A DNA stretch of 64,000 nucleotides from NCBI GenBank assembly GCA_034435055.1, contig DAOTXS010000039.1:62001-126000 (forward strand). Reading direction: 5' to 3'. The stretch is from DAOTXS01 sp034435055 (lineage in GTDB: Bacteria > Chloroflexota > Anaerolineae > UBA4142). Below are positions 17,077-26,759 of this stretch, one piece after another. Position 1 is the first letter of the stretch. Each line of letters begins with the position of its first letter. The translations under genes were made by a program, and so were the position numbers. The notes under the pieces were generated by a model, which saw nothing but the letters and a program-made list of their open reading frames with translations, made no database searches and was not told the DNA's origin.

Positions 17077-18260
17077 TGAAACGGACACGCCAATCAATCG
17101 TCTTGTTGCTCGTTCTCATTTCGATTTTGTATCTTGCACTCGCGTTTGGAATTTATACCGGCTTGACCTCGCGCGTGCTAGGCGCAAATGATTTCTATTC
17201 ACGCTGGGTCGGCGCGCGCGCGTTGTTCTTACGTGGCGAGAATCCCTATTCGGATGTGGTAACGCGCGAGATTCAAATGGGAATGTACGGTCGCCTCGCA
17301 CAGCCCGACGAAGATCAGGTGGCGTTTGCGTACCCCATTTACACCGCGTTTACGCTCGCGCCGTTGGTGAATTTGCCGTACGCGCAAGCGCAAGCATTGT
17401 GGATGGCGCTCCTGATCTTTTGTGTCATCGGCGGAACATTTGCGCTCGCGCGTCTCTTTGAAATTCCGCTGCACCCGCTCATACTTGGCGCAATTGTTTT
17501 CGGGGCGTTGTTTTTTTATCCATCGGTGCGCGGAATTTTCAACGGACAATTCGCGCTCTTTTCGTTTTTTTGTCTCGCGTCGGCGATGCTGATGATTCAC
17601 GCGGAGGCGGATGTCGGCGCCGGGATTTTATTGGCGTTGGCAACCGTGAAACCACAGCCGGCAATTTTCCTTGTGCCAGCGATAATTCTCTGGGCGTTTA
17701 TTCATCGCCGCTGGAAAATTGTCGCCACATCGCTGGGAGGAATTTTCGCGCTCGTTGCGGTTGGCTTGCTTTTTGTTCCCACCTGGCTTTTCGATTTCGT
17801 CGTAGCGATTCAGAATTATTCGCAGTACTTGCGCGTTGGTCCGCCGGTGCAAACAATGTGTGAGATGCTTTTCCCACAAATGAGTTCGATGCTCACATAC
17901 GCGACTAGTCTGCTCCTGGGTGTGTGGGCAACGTGGAAGATTGTTCGCAATCGACAAAAATCGTGGCAAGATTTTTCGCCGACGCTTGGACTTGTCGCGC
18001 TGGTTACAACGCTGATGGCGGGGCGTGTTGGGACGCCAGATCAAATCTTGTTGCTGATTGTGTGGCTCGGTTGGTTGAGTGGAAAATTTCGGCGCAGAGA
18101 AATCGGGTGGGTTGCGCTAGCCACGCTGACGATTTTGATTCTACCCTGGCTCGTTTTCTTCGCTACACTTCGCGGCGACAATGAACATGTCATCGTCACG
18201 CTTGTGCTACCCTTGCTCACGCTAGTCGTGTATTTCTGGCAGGCATGGGTGAATCGATGA
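17076..18260 (+). CDS. GT87/DUF2029-like membrane mannosyltransferase
   Basis: A 394-residue protein with about ten membrane segments. The first loop contains ANDFYSRWVGARALFLRGENPY, the D-F-x-x-x-W/Y-x-A...G-x-N-P-Y signature of GT87 (DUF2029, relatives of PimE and other alpha-1,2-mannosyltransferases), with the aspartate as presumed catalytic base. KPQPAIFLVP is the second family landmark. It starts on the last base of the previous stop and overlaps the next gene by 4 nt, so it is co-translated. Confidence 0.83.
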   Translation: MKRTRQSIVLLLVLISILYLALAFGIYTGLTSRVLGANDFYSRWVGARALFLRGENPYSDVVTREIQMGMYGRLAQPDEDQVAFAYPIYTAFTLAPLVNLPYAQAQALWMALLIFCVIGGTFALARLFEIPLHPLILGAIVFGALFFYPSVRGIFNGQFALFSFFCLASAMLMIHAEADVGAGILLALATVKPQPAIFLVPAIILWAFIHRRWKIVATSLGGIFALVAVGLLFVPTWLFDFVVAIQNYSQYLRVGPPVQTMCEMLFPQMSSMLTYATSLLLGVWATWKIVRNRQKSWQDFSPTLGLVALVTTLMAGRVGTPDQILLLIVWLGWLSGKFRRREIGWVALATLTILILPWLVFFATLRGDNEHVIVTLVLPLLTLVVYFWQAWVNR

Positions 18261-19486
18261 ACGCATTGATTCTGGGACTGCTCGCCACCGCCAATTTCCG
18301 GCTCTTTCCTGAAACGTATCAACGGTTTATCGTTTTGAGCGCGGGACTGTTTGCGTTGTTCGATCTCGTGCCGATTGGATGGTCGGCGCGGCTTCGTCGC
18401 AGTGCGCAAAATTTTTTGGTTGTCCTGACGGTCGCATTGATTGTCGTTGGTCCACTCGCGCAATCGATCATTCAGCGGCAACTCACATCGCCGTCGGCAT
18501 TCATTCACGACGGCGCGCTTCAAACCGAAGAAGCAGTCAAGTTGCTCTTGAGTGGAAAAAATCCGTACGGTGCAGATTATGCGCAGACGGCTTTAGCCGA
18601 TTGGCCCTATTGGATTTCACCCGATGCCTCGTCGAACCCGGCGTTGGAACATTATACTTATCTGCCGTTGTCGTTCATTGGAATCATTCCTTTTTATTTT
18701 ATCGCTCAGGTGCTTTTTGGCTGGTTTGATATTCGACTGGTTTATTTGTTGTGTTTTGTTGTGATTTGGATATTGTTGCCCCTTTTGACGCAAGATCGAG
18801 AAAAGCAACTTGCTCTGCAAATCGTATTTGGTTTGAATCCATTATTTGCTCCCTTTATCGCCGAGGGGCGCAACGACGTAACTGCGATCTTGTGGATTGT
18901 GCTTGCGCTCGCTTTGCTTCAGCGTAGACGATTTACTTGGACTGCCGTGATGCTGGGTTTGGCGTGTGTGACCAAACAAACGGTTTGGTTCGTGGTACCA
19001 TTTTTTCTCACGTATTTATTTTTCATTTCATATTCGCGCCAGATGCATTCCTTCCTCGTGCGCGTGTTGATTCCGTTTGTGCTTCCGTTTGTTTTGGTTG
19101 TTCTGCCATTTCTGATTTGGGATGCAGGCGCATTTGTCAAGGATACGCTCATTTATCCATCAACGACCTATCCGGTGTTAGGCATCGGCTTGGGTGGCTT
19201 GCTCGTTACCTTGGGTATTTTACCCGCGCGTGATGCCGCATTTCCCTTCGGGTTGGTGGAGATGGTGGTGGGCGTACCGGTCCTCGCACTTTTGTTACGC
19301 TATGTGATCCGGTCTCGCTCAATTCGTTCGATGGTTGCGGCATCTGCCGGGTTTGCTTTTCTCGCGGCATATTTGAATCGTGTTTTCCACGACAACTATA
19401 TTGGCTTTGTGCTGACGCTCGGCGCCATTGCGTTTTTTGTTGAAGAATCCCATTCGCCGCCAAACCGAGAAACTTATGCAATTTGA
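18257..19486 (+). CDS. GT87-related polytopic membrane protein
   Basis: A 409-residue membrane protein. A loop with TEEAVKLLLSGKNPYGADY resembles the GT87 K-N-P-Y motif, but the leading D-F pair is replaced by HDGALQTEEA, so the catalytic acid may differ. FNPLFAPFIAEGRNDV followed by KQTVWFVVPF looks like the second landmark of the family. The start ATG at 18257 overlaps the previous stop by 4 nt; an earlier in-frame ATG at 18245 would overlap more. Function beyond GT-C type transfer cannot be assigned. Confidence 0.75.
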   Translation: MNALILGLLATANFRLFPETYQRFIVLSAGLFALFDLVPIGWSARLRRSAQNFLVVLTVALIVVGPLAQSIIQRQLTSPSAFIHDGALQTEEAVKLLLSGKNPYGADYAQTALADWPYWISPDASSNPALEHYTYLPLSFIGIIPFYFIAQVLFGWFDIRLVYLLCFVVIWILLPLLTQDREKQLALQIVFGLNPLFAPFIAEGRNDVTAILWIVLALALLQRRRFTWTAVMLGLACVTKQTVWFVVPFFLTYLFFISYSRQMHSFLVRVLIPFVLPFVLVVLPFLIWDAGAFVKDTLIYPSTTYPVLGIGLGGLLVTLGILPARDAAFPFGLVEMVVGVPVLALLLRYVIRSRSIRSMVAASAGFAFLAAYLNRVFHDNYIGFVLTLGAIAFFVEESHSPPNRETYAI

Positions 19487-20939
19487 TTTTTCGCACCGAT
19501 TGCGAATGGTCTGTCTGTTCCTTATTGCGTTTGCGTTGCGAACGTTGGATTTGGGGCAACGGCCGATTTGGTACGACGAAGCATTCAGCGTTTTTCTCGC
19601 CGAGCAGGACTTGGCGTCGATTGTTCGCGGGACTGCCGCCGACGTTCAGCCACCATTGTATTATTTTCTCCTGCATATTTGGCGAATCGTTGGCACGCAG
19701 CCGTTCACGCTTCGCTGGCTTTCGGTTGCATTATCGATGCTGTCCGCGTCGCTGGTTTATGCACTGGCACACAAATTATTTTCGCGCCGCGCCGCTGCGC
19801 TGGCTTTATTTTTTTGCTCAATTGCGCCTTTCCAAATTTATCACGCACAAGAATTGCGGATGTACGGATTATTGGCGTTGGGCGCGCTGATATACCTTTA
19901 CGGTGTTACCCAAATTTCCAGTCCGCGAAATTGGTTTCTCATCATCCTGGGCGCAATCATCACACTTTACGCGCAAGCACTCGCCGTATTCACGCTCGTT
20001 GCCGCAAATGTCTATTTTCTTTTCACGCGTGAATGGCGCGCGCAAATCAAATTGCTCGGCGCGCAAGTTGTCGCGTTGGTTGCATTTGCGCCGTGGTTGA
20101 TCTATGTGCCAAGTCAAATCGAAAACATTCAGCGCGCGTACTGGACCCAGCCGCCCGGCATTGTCGATGTCTTGCAAATGCTGATAACCTTCACGATGTA
20201 TTTGCCGCTGCCGCCGATTGGACTGGCGCTTGCCTTATTCGTCGCGCTTGTGATTGGCGTGCTTGCCGCGATTGAATCGTTTCGATTATTTCGTCGCGCC
20301 GCGCCGCCGCAGTTTGGGTTGATCGTCGCGTTCGTCGTTGCGCCGCCGATGTTGATGTTCGGATTTTCGTACATGATGCGACCGATTTTTACACCGCGCG
20401 CGGCGATTGTTTCATCGCTGGCGTACTATCTTTTGCTCGCAATGTTGGCGGCGCGTGCCGCACGTCCCGGTCGAATTGCAATTGTTGGCATTGCCAGTAT
20501 CATTGCGATATCGATGTTGCCGTTTTATTATGCGGCGTTTGGTGAGTGGCGCCGCGCGCCGTTTGTGGAAGCAAATCAATTTTTGCGCGCACAGGTTAAA
20601 TCGGGCGACTTGATTTTGCACGACAATAAACTTTCGTACTTGCCAATGCGTTTTTACGACCGCGCGTTGCCGCAGGAATTCCTCGCTGATCCGGCTGGTG
20701 CCGGGAGTGATACATTTTCGCGCACAACGCAAGCGGTAATGCAAATCGCGCCAGTCGATTTCGATCTAGCGTTGCGGAATCGCGCGCGGGTGTGGTTTAT
20801 CATTTTTCAAACGGCGATCGATGAAGCAATCGAAGCAGGACACCCACACGGAAACTTGTCCCGGCTTGACGCGACGATGCATCGGCGCGACGTTCAGACG
20901 TTTGGTGATGTGAGAATAATCCTTTATGAAACTCGTTGA
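19476..20939 (+). CDS. GT39/PMT-like membrane glycosyltransferase
   Basis: A 487-residue protein with an N-terminal hydrophobic helix and the GT39-like first loop RPIWYDEAFSVFLAEQ, followed by DVQPPLYYFLLHIW. The acidic pair D-E and the PPLYY block are hallmarks of PMT_2-type enzymes, which use polyprenyl-phosphate sugars. KLFSRRAAALA and YHAQELRMYGL are further landmarks. The C-terminal 110 residues look soluble and outward-facing. The ATG at 19476 overlaps the end of the previous gene by 11 nt; its own end overlaps the next gene by 14 nt. Confidence 0.83.
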   Translation: MQFDFSHRLRMVCLFLIAFALRTLDLGQRPIWYDEAFSVFLAEQDLASIVRGTAADVQPPLYYFLLHIWRIVGTQPFTLRWLSVALSMLSASLVYALAHKLFSRRAAALALFFCSIAPFQIYHAQELRMYGLLALGALIYLYGVTQISSPRNWFLIILGAIITLYAQALAVFTLVAANVYFLFTREWRAQIKLLGAQVVALVAFAPWLIYVPSQIENIQRAYWTQPPGIVDVLQMLITFTMYLPLPPIGLALALFVALVIGVLAAIESFRLFRRAAPPQFGLIVAFVVAPPMLMFGFSYMMRPIFTPRAAIVSSLAYYLLLAMLAARAARPGRIAIVGIASIIAISMLPFYYAAFGEWRRAPFVEANQFLRAQVKSGDLILHDNKLSYLPMRFYDRALPQEFLADPAGAGSDTFSRTTQAVMQIAPVDFDLALRNRARVWFIIFQTAIDEAIEAGHPHGNLSRLDATMHRRDVQTFGDVRIILYETR

Positions 20940-22281
20940 GCGCTGGCGAAAAATTGACTCGGCGTGGAAATTTGCGCTCGGTGCATACATCGTTGCGCGC
21001 GCGGCGCTGACGACGTGGACGTTGGTCATCGCGCTGATTTTTCCGGCAACCGCGCAGAATATCGATCTCTTTGGCGCGCCGGTGCTTGCCGTTTTCGATT
21101 TGACGACGAGCCAGCGTTACGCGTTCTCGCGCGAAATCGAGGGTGCGATTCTCACTTTTCGATTACGCGATTCGGAGACAGTAATCGATGTGCAAACTGA
21201 AAGCGTATGGTCGTTGCGGGAGGGACGAGCGCTCGCCGGGAAGTACGCCGGACAATCGTTCAAGCCGTCAGCCTATTCGGTCGAGGAAATTTTTCCGTAT
21301 CACGATGTTACACCAAGTTCAAATCTAGTTTGGGCGTTGTGGCAACGTTTCGACACGAATTGGTATTTGAAAATCGCGCAACGCGGTTACGCGGCATACG
21401 ACGGGAGCATCGTTTTCTTTCCGATGTACCCGGCGTTGATTCGTATCGTCAGCGCATTCGTTGGCGATGGAATGTTGGCGGCGTTGATTGTGTCTAATGG
21501 TGCGTTGATCGGCGCGTTGGCATTTTTGCACCGACTTGCGGAAGGCATGTTCGATCTGTCGGGCGCGCGGCGTGCCGTGGCATATATGACCTTGTTTCCG
21601 ACCGGCTTTTTCTTGTTCGCCGCGTACACTGAAGCACTCTATCTTTTTTTTACACTCGGTGCCTTTGTGTCTGCGCGGCAAAATCGCTGGCTCGTGGCTA
21701 CGTTTTTTGGTGTACTTGCCGCATTGACGCGCTTGCAGGGCGTTTTGCTACTTTTGCCGCTGGTGTGGATGTGGTGGCAGCAAAACAAATCGGTCAACGC
21801 TTCACGCTTTACACTTTACGTTTTATTCTTGATCCCGGTTGCGACGTTCGTCTTTCTCGCGTCCACCAATCTGTCGCTCTTGAATTCGTACGTCGGTGAA
21901 CTGCACGCGCGCTTTGTGCTGCCGTGGGAGAACATCGCGGCGTCGTGCGCGCTCATCGCAAATGGTAAGGCGAGTTTCATCGATGTTTCAAATCTCGTTG
22001 CGACATTAGGCGTCGGCGCGATGCTGATTATCGCGTGGCGACGATTGCCGCGCGAGTATGCGTTGTACACACTATTGATGTTTCTTGCGCCGTTGTTTCG
22101 AATGACGGAAACGCAACCGCTTGTCAGCATGAATCGATATGGGCTGGTACTATTTCCAATGTTCATGCTGTTGGGTGTGTGGGGCAAAAATGCGTGGGTC
22201 AATCGCGCAGTTGTGTATCTTTCGTTTCCCTTGCAAATGTATTTTGTCGCGCAGTTTGTGCTGTGGGGATGGGTGGGGTAG
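20926..22281 (+). CDS. PIG-V-like GT-C mannosyltransferase (second copy, with an extra external segment)
   Basis: A 451-residue paralogue of the gene at 13821: QRFDTNWYLKIAQRGYAAYD and FFPMYPALIRI match NRYDTHWYLKI and FFPLYPILIRA there. Between the first membrane helix and this loop it has about 63 more residues (roughly 45-135), rich in charged and beta-prone sequence, which should lie outside. Residues about 292-301 are encoded by a 7-nt tandem repeat. It overlaps the previous gene by 14 nt. The stop is followed by 36 non-coding bases. Confidence 0.82.
   Translation: MKLVERWRKIDSAWKFALGAYIVARAALTTWTLVIALIFPATAQNIDLFGAPVLAVFDLTTSQRYAFSREIEGAILTFRLRDSETVIDVQTESVWSLREGRALAGKYAGQSFKPSAYSVEEIFPYHDVTPSSNLVWALWQRFDTNWYLKIAQRGYAAYDGSIVFFPMYPALIRIVSAFVGDGMLAALIVSNGALIGALAFLHRLAEGMFDLSGARRAVAYMTLFPTGFFLFAAYTEALYLFFTLGAFVSARQNRWLVATFFGVLAALTRLQGVLLLLPLVWMWWQQNKSVNASRFTLYVLFLIPVATFVFLASTNLSLLNSYVGELHARFVLPWENIAASCALIANGKASFIDVSNLVATLGVGAMLIIAWRRLPREYALYTLLMFLAPLFRMTETQPLVSMNRYGLVLFPMFMLLGVWGKNAWVNRAVVYLSFPLQMYFVAQFVLWGWVG
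21800..21827 (+). repeat. In-frame heptamer tandem repeat inside the second PIG-V-like gene
   Basis: Four consecutive 7-nt units, CTTCACG, CTTTACA, CTTTACG and TTTTATT, run in exact register. They encode part of a hydrophobic segment (ASRFTLYVLF). The unit type matches repeats at 25800 and 31734. Confidence 0.6.
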
Positions 22282-22317
22282 GATTGGTCCGGGTGACAAG
22301 GTAAAAATTGGAATTGT

Positions 22318-23988
22318 ATGCAAACTGAGTCGAGCGTAAATTCGTTTTGTGAAGATTCCGAAAGGAAAAATCGAAAAGAAAAATTGTGGGTGTGCGCGGT
22401 TGCGTGCCTCGCCGTTTTGCTGCTGTTGTTGCCGTACTGGTTGGGCTATGTGTTTGCGCGGCCGGATCTGGCACCGACCGGCGTGATAATGAACCCGGAG
22501 GATTCGCAAAGTTATTTCGCTAAAATGTTGCAGGGTTATGATGGCTATTGGTTGTACCGCATTCCGTTCACCACAGAAGAACATACGCCTGCGTTTATCG
22601 GCGGATTTTATTTGTTGCTTGGGCACCTAGCGCGGTCGTTCGGTTTATCGCTGGTGGCAATGTGGCATCTAGCGCGGACACTTGCCGCGTTGATAATGTT
22701 TCTTGCTATCTTTAGTTTTATTGCCCGATTTTTACCGGACACACGCGCGCGCTGGATTGCGTACTTGTTAGCGATCTTCGGTTCGGGGTTGGGCTGGTTG
22801 TTGTTTTTATTGAATCAGCCCACTTGGCTTGATTGGACGCCGGTCGATTTCAAAATGCCGGAAGCGCATCCCTTTTTCAGCGCACTGACCTTTCCGCATA
22901 TTGCGATTAGCACTGCTTTGCTTCTCGCAAGTTTCTGGTTGACGCTCGAAGCGTTTATTAATCGTTATCGATGGCTGTGTGCGGTTGGCGCGGGTTTGAT
23001 TAACTTTGCGACAGCAATCGTATTTCCGTTTTTGATTTTTCTCATTGCGGCAGTGCTGGGGATTTACTGGGTTATTCTCGCCGTGCAGGCGCGCCGCGTC
23101 CTGTATCGTGAGGCGTTGATCGTAGCGGTTACTTTGGTAATACCGATGCCGCTTGTGGCGTATTACTCTTGGACGCTTGCCAGCAATTCGATCTTTCGCA
23201 CCTGGGACGCCCAAGCCATCACGCTATCGCCGCCTGTGCCACACTATCTCATTGCGTATGGTGTGATGATTCTCCTTGCGTTACTCTCGTGGTGTCGGCG
23301 ACGAGCGAATCAAATTTTTTTGTGGGCGTGGTTGATTGCGGCTGCCTTGTTAGTTTATGCGCCGCACCCCCAGCAACGCCGTTTTGTGCAGGGAGTTCAA
23401 ATTCCACTCGCGATTCTCGCCACGGTCGGGTGGGTGCAAGTCGTTTTGCCGTGGCTGGCTCAGACGCGTGTGTTTCGCTGGATTATTTCGCATCCGCGGT
23501 ACACACCCGCCGGGTTGGAACGGTTGTTGAGTATCGTGTTTGTGTTGACGATGAGTTTATCGAATGGATATGTCCTATCCAGTGTAACGCTGACCGCGAT
23601 GGTGGAACAACCGTACCCCTTGTTTCGGATGCGCGACGAAATTGCGGCGGTCGATTGGTTGCGCGCGAACACAGCCCGAACCGATGTGGTTTTGAGCGCG
23701 TACGAGACCGGCAACTATATCGCCGCGCGTGCTGGGAATTACGTGTGGATTGGACATTGGACTGAGACCGTCGCGTGGGATAGCAAGCTGAAAGAGGTGG
23801 AAAAGTTCTACAGTGCCACGACGGCAGATGCGGAACGTACCATCTTCTTGCGCAATCAACGCATCGCCTATATTTTCTGGGGACCAGCTGAACGCAAGTT
23901 AGGCGCATTCGATCCGATGCAAACAAGATATTGGGAGCGCGTCTTTGCCAATACCAATGTGCAAATTTTTCGTGTTCGAGCGCCATAA
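22318..23988 (+). CDS. Polytopic membrane protein, GT-C type, with C-terminal soluble domain
   Basis: A 556-residue protein. A charged N-terminus of about 24 residues precedes the first membrane helix. The external loop MNPEDSQSYFAKMLQGYDGYW carries an E-D pair in the place where GT-C enzymes have their catalytic acid, and HPFFSALTFPHI is a second loop landmark. About eleven membrane segments precede a C-terminal soluble region of about 130 residues (VDWLRANTARTDVV, YETGNYIAARAGN). I do not recognise a named family with certainty. It sits in the GT-C series 36 nt after the PIG-V copy, and the next gene starts directly at its stop. Confidence 0.72.
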   Translation: MQTESSVNSFCEDSERKNRKEKLWVCAVACLAVLLLLLPYWLGYVFARPDLAPTGVIMNPEDSQSYFAKMLQGYDGYWLYRIPFTTEEHTPAFIGGFYLLLGHLARSFGLSLVAMWHLARTLAALIMFLAIFSFIARFLPDTRARWIAYLLAIFGSGLGWLLFLLNQPTWLDWTPVDFKMPEAHPFFSALTFPHIAISTALLLASFWLTLEAFINRYRWLCAVGAGLINFATAIVFPFLIFLIAAVLGIYWVILAVQARRVLYREALIVAVTLVIPMPLVAYYSWTLASNSIFRTWDAQAITLSPPVPHYLIAYGVMILLALLSWCRRRANQIFLWAWLIAAALLVYAPHPQQRRFVQGVQIPLAILATVGWVQVVLPWLAQTRVFRWIISHPRYTPAGLERLLSIVFVLTMSLSNGYVLSSVTLTAMVEQPYPLFRMRDEIAAVDWLRANTARTDVVLSAYETGNYIAARAGNYVWIGHWTETVAWDSKLKEVEKFYSATTADAERTIFLRNQRIAYIFWGPAERKLGAFDPMQTRYWERVFANTNVQIFRVRAP

Positions 23989-25161
23989 ATGATTATCCTC
24001 AAAATGCAAGTTAAAACCTGGGTGTTCACTGTTATCTTTACGACAATTCTGTTTGCCCTTTTAGTGTTTCCTAACCCATTACCCAAACCGGTTGGTGAAG
24101 GAGATTTTCGCGGCTACTGGAGCGCAAGTTATTTGCTGGTGCGCGGCGAAAATTTTTCCGATCCTATGCAAATCAAGCAGGTGGAAGAAACCCAGACAGA
24201 TTGGCGAGAGAATTGGGTAGTAGTTACCTGGAATCCTCCCTGGCTGTTTGTGATTTTGATGCCGTTTACCTTTGTGCCATTCAGTCAAGCAGTGTGGTGG
24301 TGGCTTTTGACGAACGTATTGATCGTAGCGATGAGTGTCGGGGCTGTGTGGCAATTGAGCACAAGTACTAAAGTGCGGCGGCAAATTTGGATTGCGCTAT
24401 TGGTTGCTTTTACATTTTCGATTACGCTTGTTACGTTGGTGATGGGACAAGTGAATACCCTCGTCTTGGCAGGGGTAGCCGGATTTTTATTCTTTGCCGC
24501 GCGTGAGCATTGGGGTTTTGCCGGCGCCGCACTCGCTTTGACAACGATCAAGCCGCAATTAGTTTATCTCACGCTTCCCTTATTACTGTTCGATTGCTTG
24601 CTCAAAAAACGCTGGCGTGCAATCGCCGGTTTTGCCTTAACTTTGCTTGGACTTGGTGCACTCGTTTTTCTTTTGCGCCCAACATTTTTGAGCGAATATT
24701 TGGCACTTGCCGGCACGGGGCGATTACTTGCGTGGGAAAATCCAACTTTGAGCGGGTGGTTGAGCGTAACTCTGGGATGGGATTGGGCAAGGATGATAGG
24801 GCTGGCTATCTTGCCATTGCTGTTACTCTTGCGCTGGCGCTACGGCGATGCGTGGAATATATTTACCCTCGTGGACGCCTCGTTAATACTGTCCATCATC
24901 ACTGCGCCGTTTGCATGGAGTTATGATTTTGTGGTATTGCTAATTCCGTTGGCAAGTAGTCTTATTCGATTCATCGAGAGTCGGAGCATCATCACTATCT
25001 TTGCGTTCATAACTATTTTGACAAGCGCAAACATCGTGTCGTACTATCAACGTTTGCAATCGACGAATGATGTGGATTATGTTTGGATTCCCTTGCTGAT
25101 CGCTGTTTTGTATGCGTGGGCAAACTTTTCGTTCAAACACCGAGTGTCCGGCAATGGTTAG
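23989..25161 (+). CDS. GT87/DUF2029-like membrane glycosyltransferase
   Basis: A 390-residue protein with the GT87 loop GEGDFRGYWSASYLLVRGEN (D near residue 38) and the second landmark TTIKPQLVYLTLPLLLFD. Around ten membrane helices are visible. A conserved WNPPW block lies between. It starts at the base after the preceding TAA, without an obvious Shine-Dalgarno sequence, so coupling to the upstream gene is likely. An alternative start at M6 is possible. Confidence 0.83.
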   Translation: MIILKMQVKTWVFTVIFTTILFALLVFPNPLPKPVGEGDFRGYWSASYLLVRGENFSDPMQIKQVEETQTDWRENWVVVTWNPPWLFVILMPFTFVPFSQAVWWWLLTNVLIVAMSVGAVWQLSTSTKVRRQIWIALLVAFTFSITLVTLVMGQVNTLVLAGVAGFLFFAAREHWGFAGAALALTTIKPQLVYLTLPLLLFDCLLKKRWRAIAGFALTLLGLGALVFLLRPTFLSEYLALAGTGRLLAWENPTLSGWLSVTLGWDWARMIGLAILPLLLLLRWRYGDAWNIFTLVDASLILSIITAPFAWSYDFVVLLIPLASSLIRFIESRSIITIFAFITILTSANIVSYYQRLQSTNDVDYVWIPLLIAVLYAWANFSFKHRVSGNG

Positions 25162-26752
25162 AAAAATCATTTCGACGCATCCATATTTGGTTGTGTTCTT
25201 CATCACACTGCTATTTCGACTAACCACCGCGTTGCCACTCGGGTCCGCCGGGTATATGGACGCGTCATACGCAATCCACGTTGCGGAAAATCTTGTGCGC
25301 GGGCAAGGATTTGTCGAACACGTTTTGTGGAATTATCTTGATCAGCCAAACGGCTTGCCGCATCCCAGCAATTTGTACTGGATGCCGCTCCCGTCGTTGT
25401 TGATTGCGCCCTTCTTTGCATTATTCGGCGTCTCATATCGCGTCGCGCAAATTCCATTTATCTTGCTTTCGTCATTGTTACCGCTGTTTACCTTCTACCT
25501 CACGCGTCGATTGTTTGCCCGCGACGATTATGCGTGGCCCGCCGCCATTTTCACCGCCTTCAGCGGCTTTTATACGATCTATTGGGTGAGTCCCGATAAC
25601 TTTACGCCGTTCGCGCTTTCTGCGAGCGCGTGCCTGTACGTGATCGCGCGCGGCGTTGAAACAAAATCAGCGCGATATTTTTTCGTTGCCGGAATTCTCG
25701 CTGCCCTCGGTCATCTCTCCCGCGCCGATGGTTTGCTGCTTCTCGCGGTTGCGCCGGTCGCTTTGTTTTTCAACCGATCCGCTTTTTCGCTCCGAAACAT
25801 TTTATATTTTGCTTTTTACTTTTTACTCGGCTACCTGCTCTGGATGTCGCCGTGGTTCCTGCGCAATTATCTTGCCATCGGTTCCGTCTATCCGAACGCC
25901 GGCACGAAGACATTGTGGCTCACCAACTACGACGAACTATTTCGCTTCACCGATGATCTTACAATGCAACGTTACTTTGCATGGGGCTTGGCTAACATTC
26001 TCGCTTCCAAACTGCAAGCCGCTTTTGTAAATTTGCTCGTCGTCTCGTTTGGCGTTCTGCAAATTTTCCTGATTCCCTTTGCAATAATCGGTTTGTGGCA
26101 AAATCGCCGCCGCATCGAACTTCATCCGTTTATAGTGTACGCCATTCTGTTATATCTGGCGATGACGTTGGCGTTTACCTTCCCATCGATGCGCGGAACG
26201 ATGTTGCATTCGTCCGCCGCGTTGCTCCCTTTCCTCGCCGCCGCCGCGCCACCCGGCATTGATGCCTTTGTGCGATGGGTTGCGCGCCGCCGCCGAACCT
26301 GGGATGTAGCGCTCGCGTCGCGCGTTTTTCGCGGGGGGTTTGTCGCGCTCTCGATTTTTCTCGCCGGGTGGTTGTACGCGCAAGGCGTTTTTCCAATCAG
26401 CGATGGTTCGCGCGAGATTCCGTTGTGGAATCAGCGCGACATTGAGTACGTGCCCATCGCGCGCTGGCTCGATCAGAATGCGCGCGCGGATGACATTGTG
26501 ATGGTTGTCGATCCGCCGGCATTTTACAACGTTAGCCATCGCCGCGCGATTGTGATTCCAACTGACAGCATCGCCGCCATTTTCGATGCGGCGCGGCGTT
26601 ATGACGCGCGCTTTCTTATTCTCCAATTCGATCATCCTAAGCCGCTGAACGATTTGTATCACGAACGCACGACGATTCCGGGTCTCACGCGCGTTGCAGA
26701 ATTTCGCGATGGTGCCGGCAAAACAACTTTATTGTTTGAACTTGCCCGGTGA
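25154..26752 (+). CDS. GT39-like membrane glycosyltransferase
   Basis: A 532-residue protein. After the first helix comes LGSAGYMDASYAIHVAENLVRGQGF, then HPSNLYWMPLPSLLIAP; the D of YMDASY is the presumed catalytic acid. About eleven helices follow, then a soluble tail of about 110 residues (RWLDQNARADDIVMVVDPP). Residues about 216-225 (ILYFAFYFLL) come from a 7-nt tandem repeat. The ATG at 25154 overlaps the previous gene by 8 nt; a longer frame upstream overlaps more and adds only charged residues. Confidence 0.82.
   Translation: MVRKIISTHPYLVVFFITLLFRLTTALPLGSAGYMDASYAIHVAENLVRGQGFVEHVLWNYLDQPNGLPHPSNLYWMPLPSLLIAPFFALFGVSYRVAQIPFILLSSLLPLFTFYLTRRLFARDDYAWPAAIFTAFSGFYTIYWVSPDNFTPFALSASACLYVIARGVETKSARYFFVAGILAALGHLSRADGLLLLAVAPVALFFNRSAFSLRNILYFAFYFLLGYLLWMSPWFLRNYLAIGSVYPNAGTKTLWLTNYDELFRFTDDLTMQRYFAWGLANILASKLQAAFVNLLVVSFGVLQIFLIPFAIIGLWQNRRRIELHPFIVYAILLYLAMTLAFTFPSMRGTMLHSSAALLPFLAAAAPPGIDAFVRWVARRRRTWDVALASRVFRGGFVALSIFLAGWLYAQGVFPISDGSREIPLWNQRDIEYVPIARWLDQNARADDIVMVVDPPAFYNVSHRRAIVIPTDSIAAIFDAARRYDARFLILQFDHPKPLNDLYHERTTIPGLTRVAEFRDGAGKTTLLFELAR
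25800..25827 (+). repeat. In-frame heptamer tandem repeat inside the GT39-like gene
   Basis: The units TTTTATA, TTTTGCT, TTTTACT and TTTTACT run in register and encode part of a predicted membrane helix. Confidence 0.6.
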
Positions 26753-26759
26753 ATCAACG

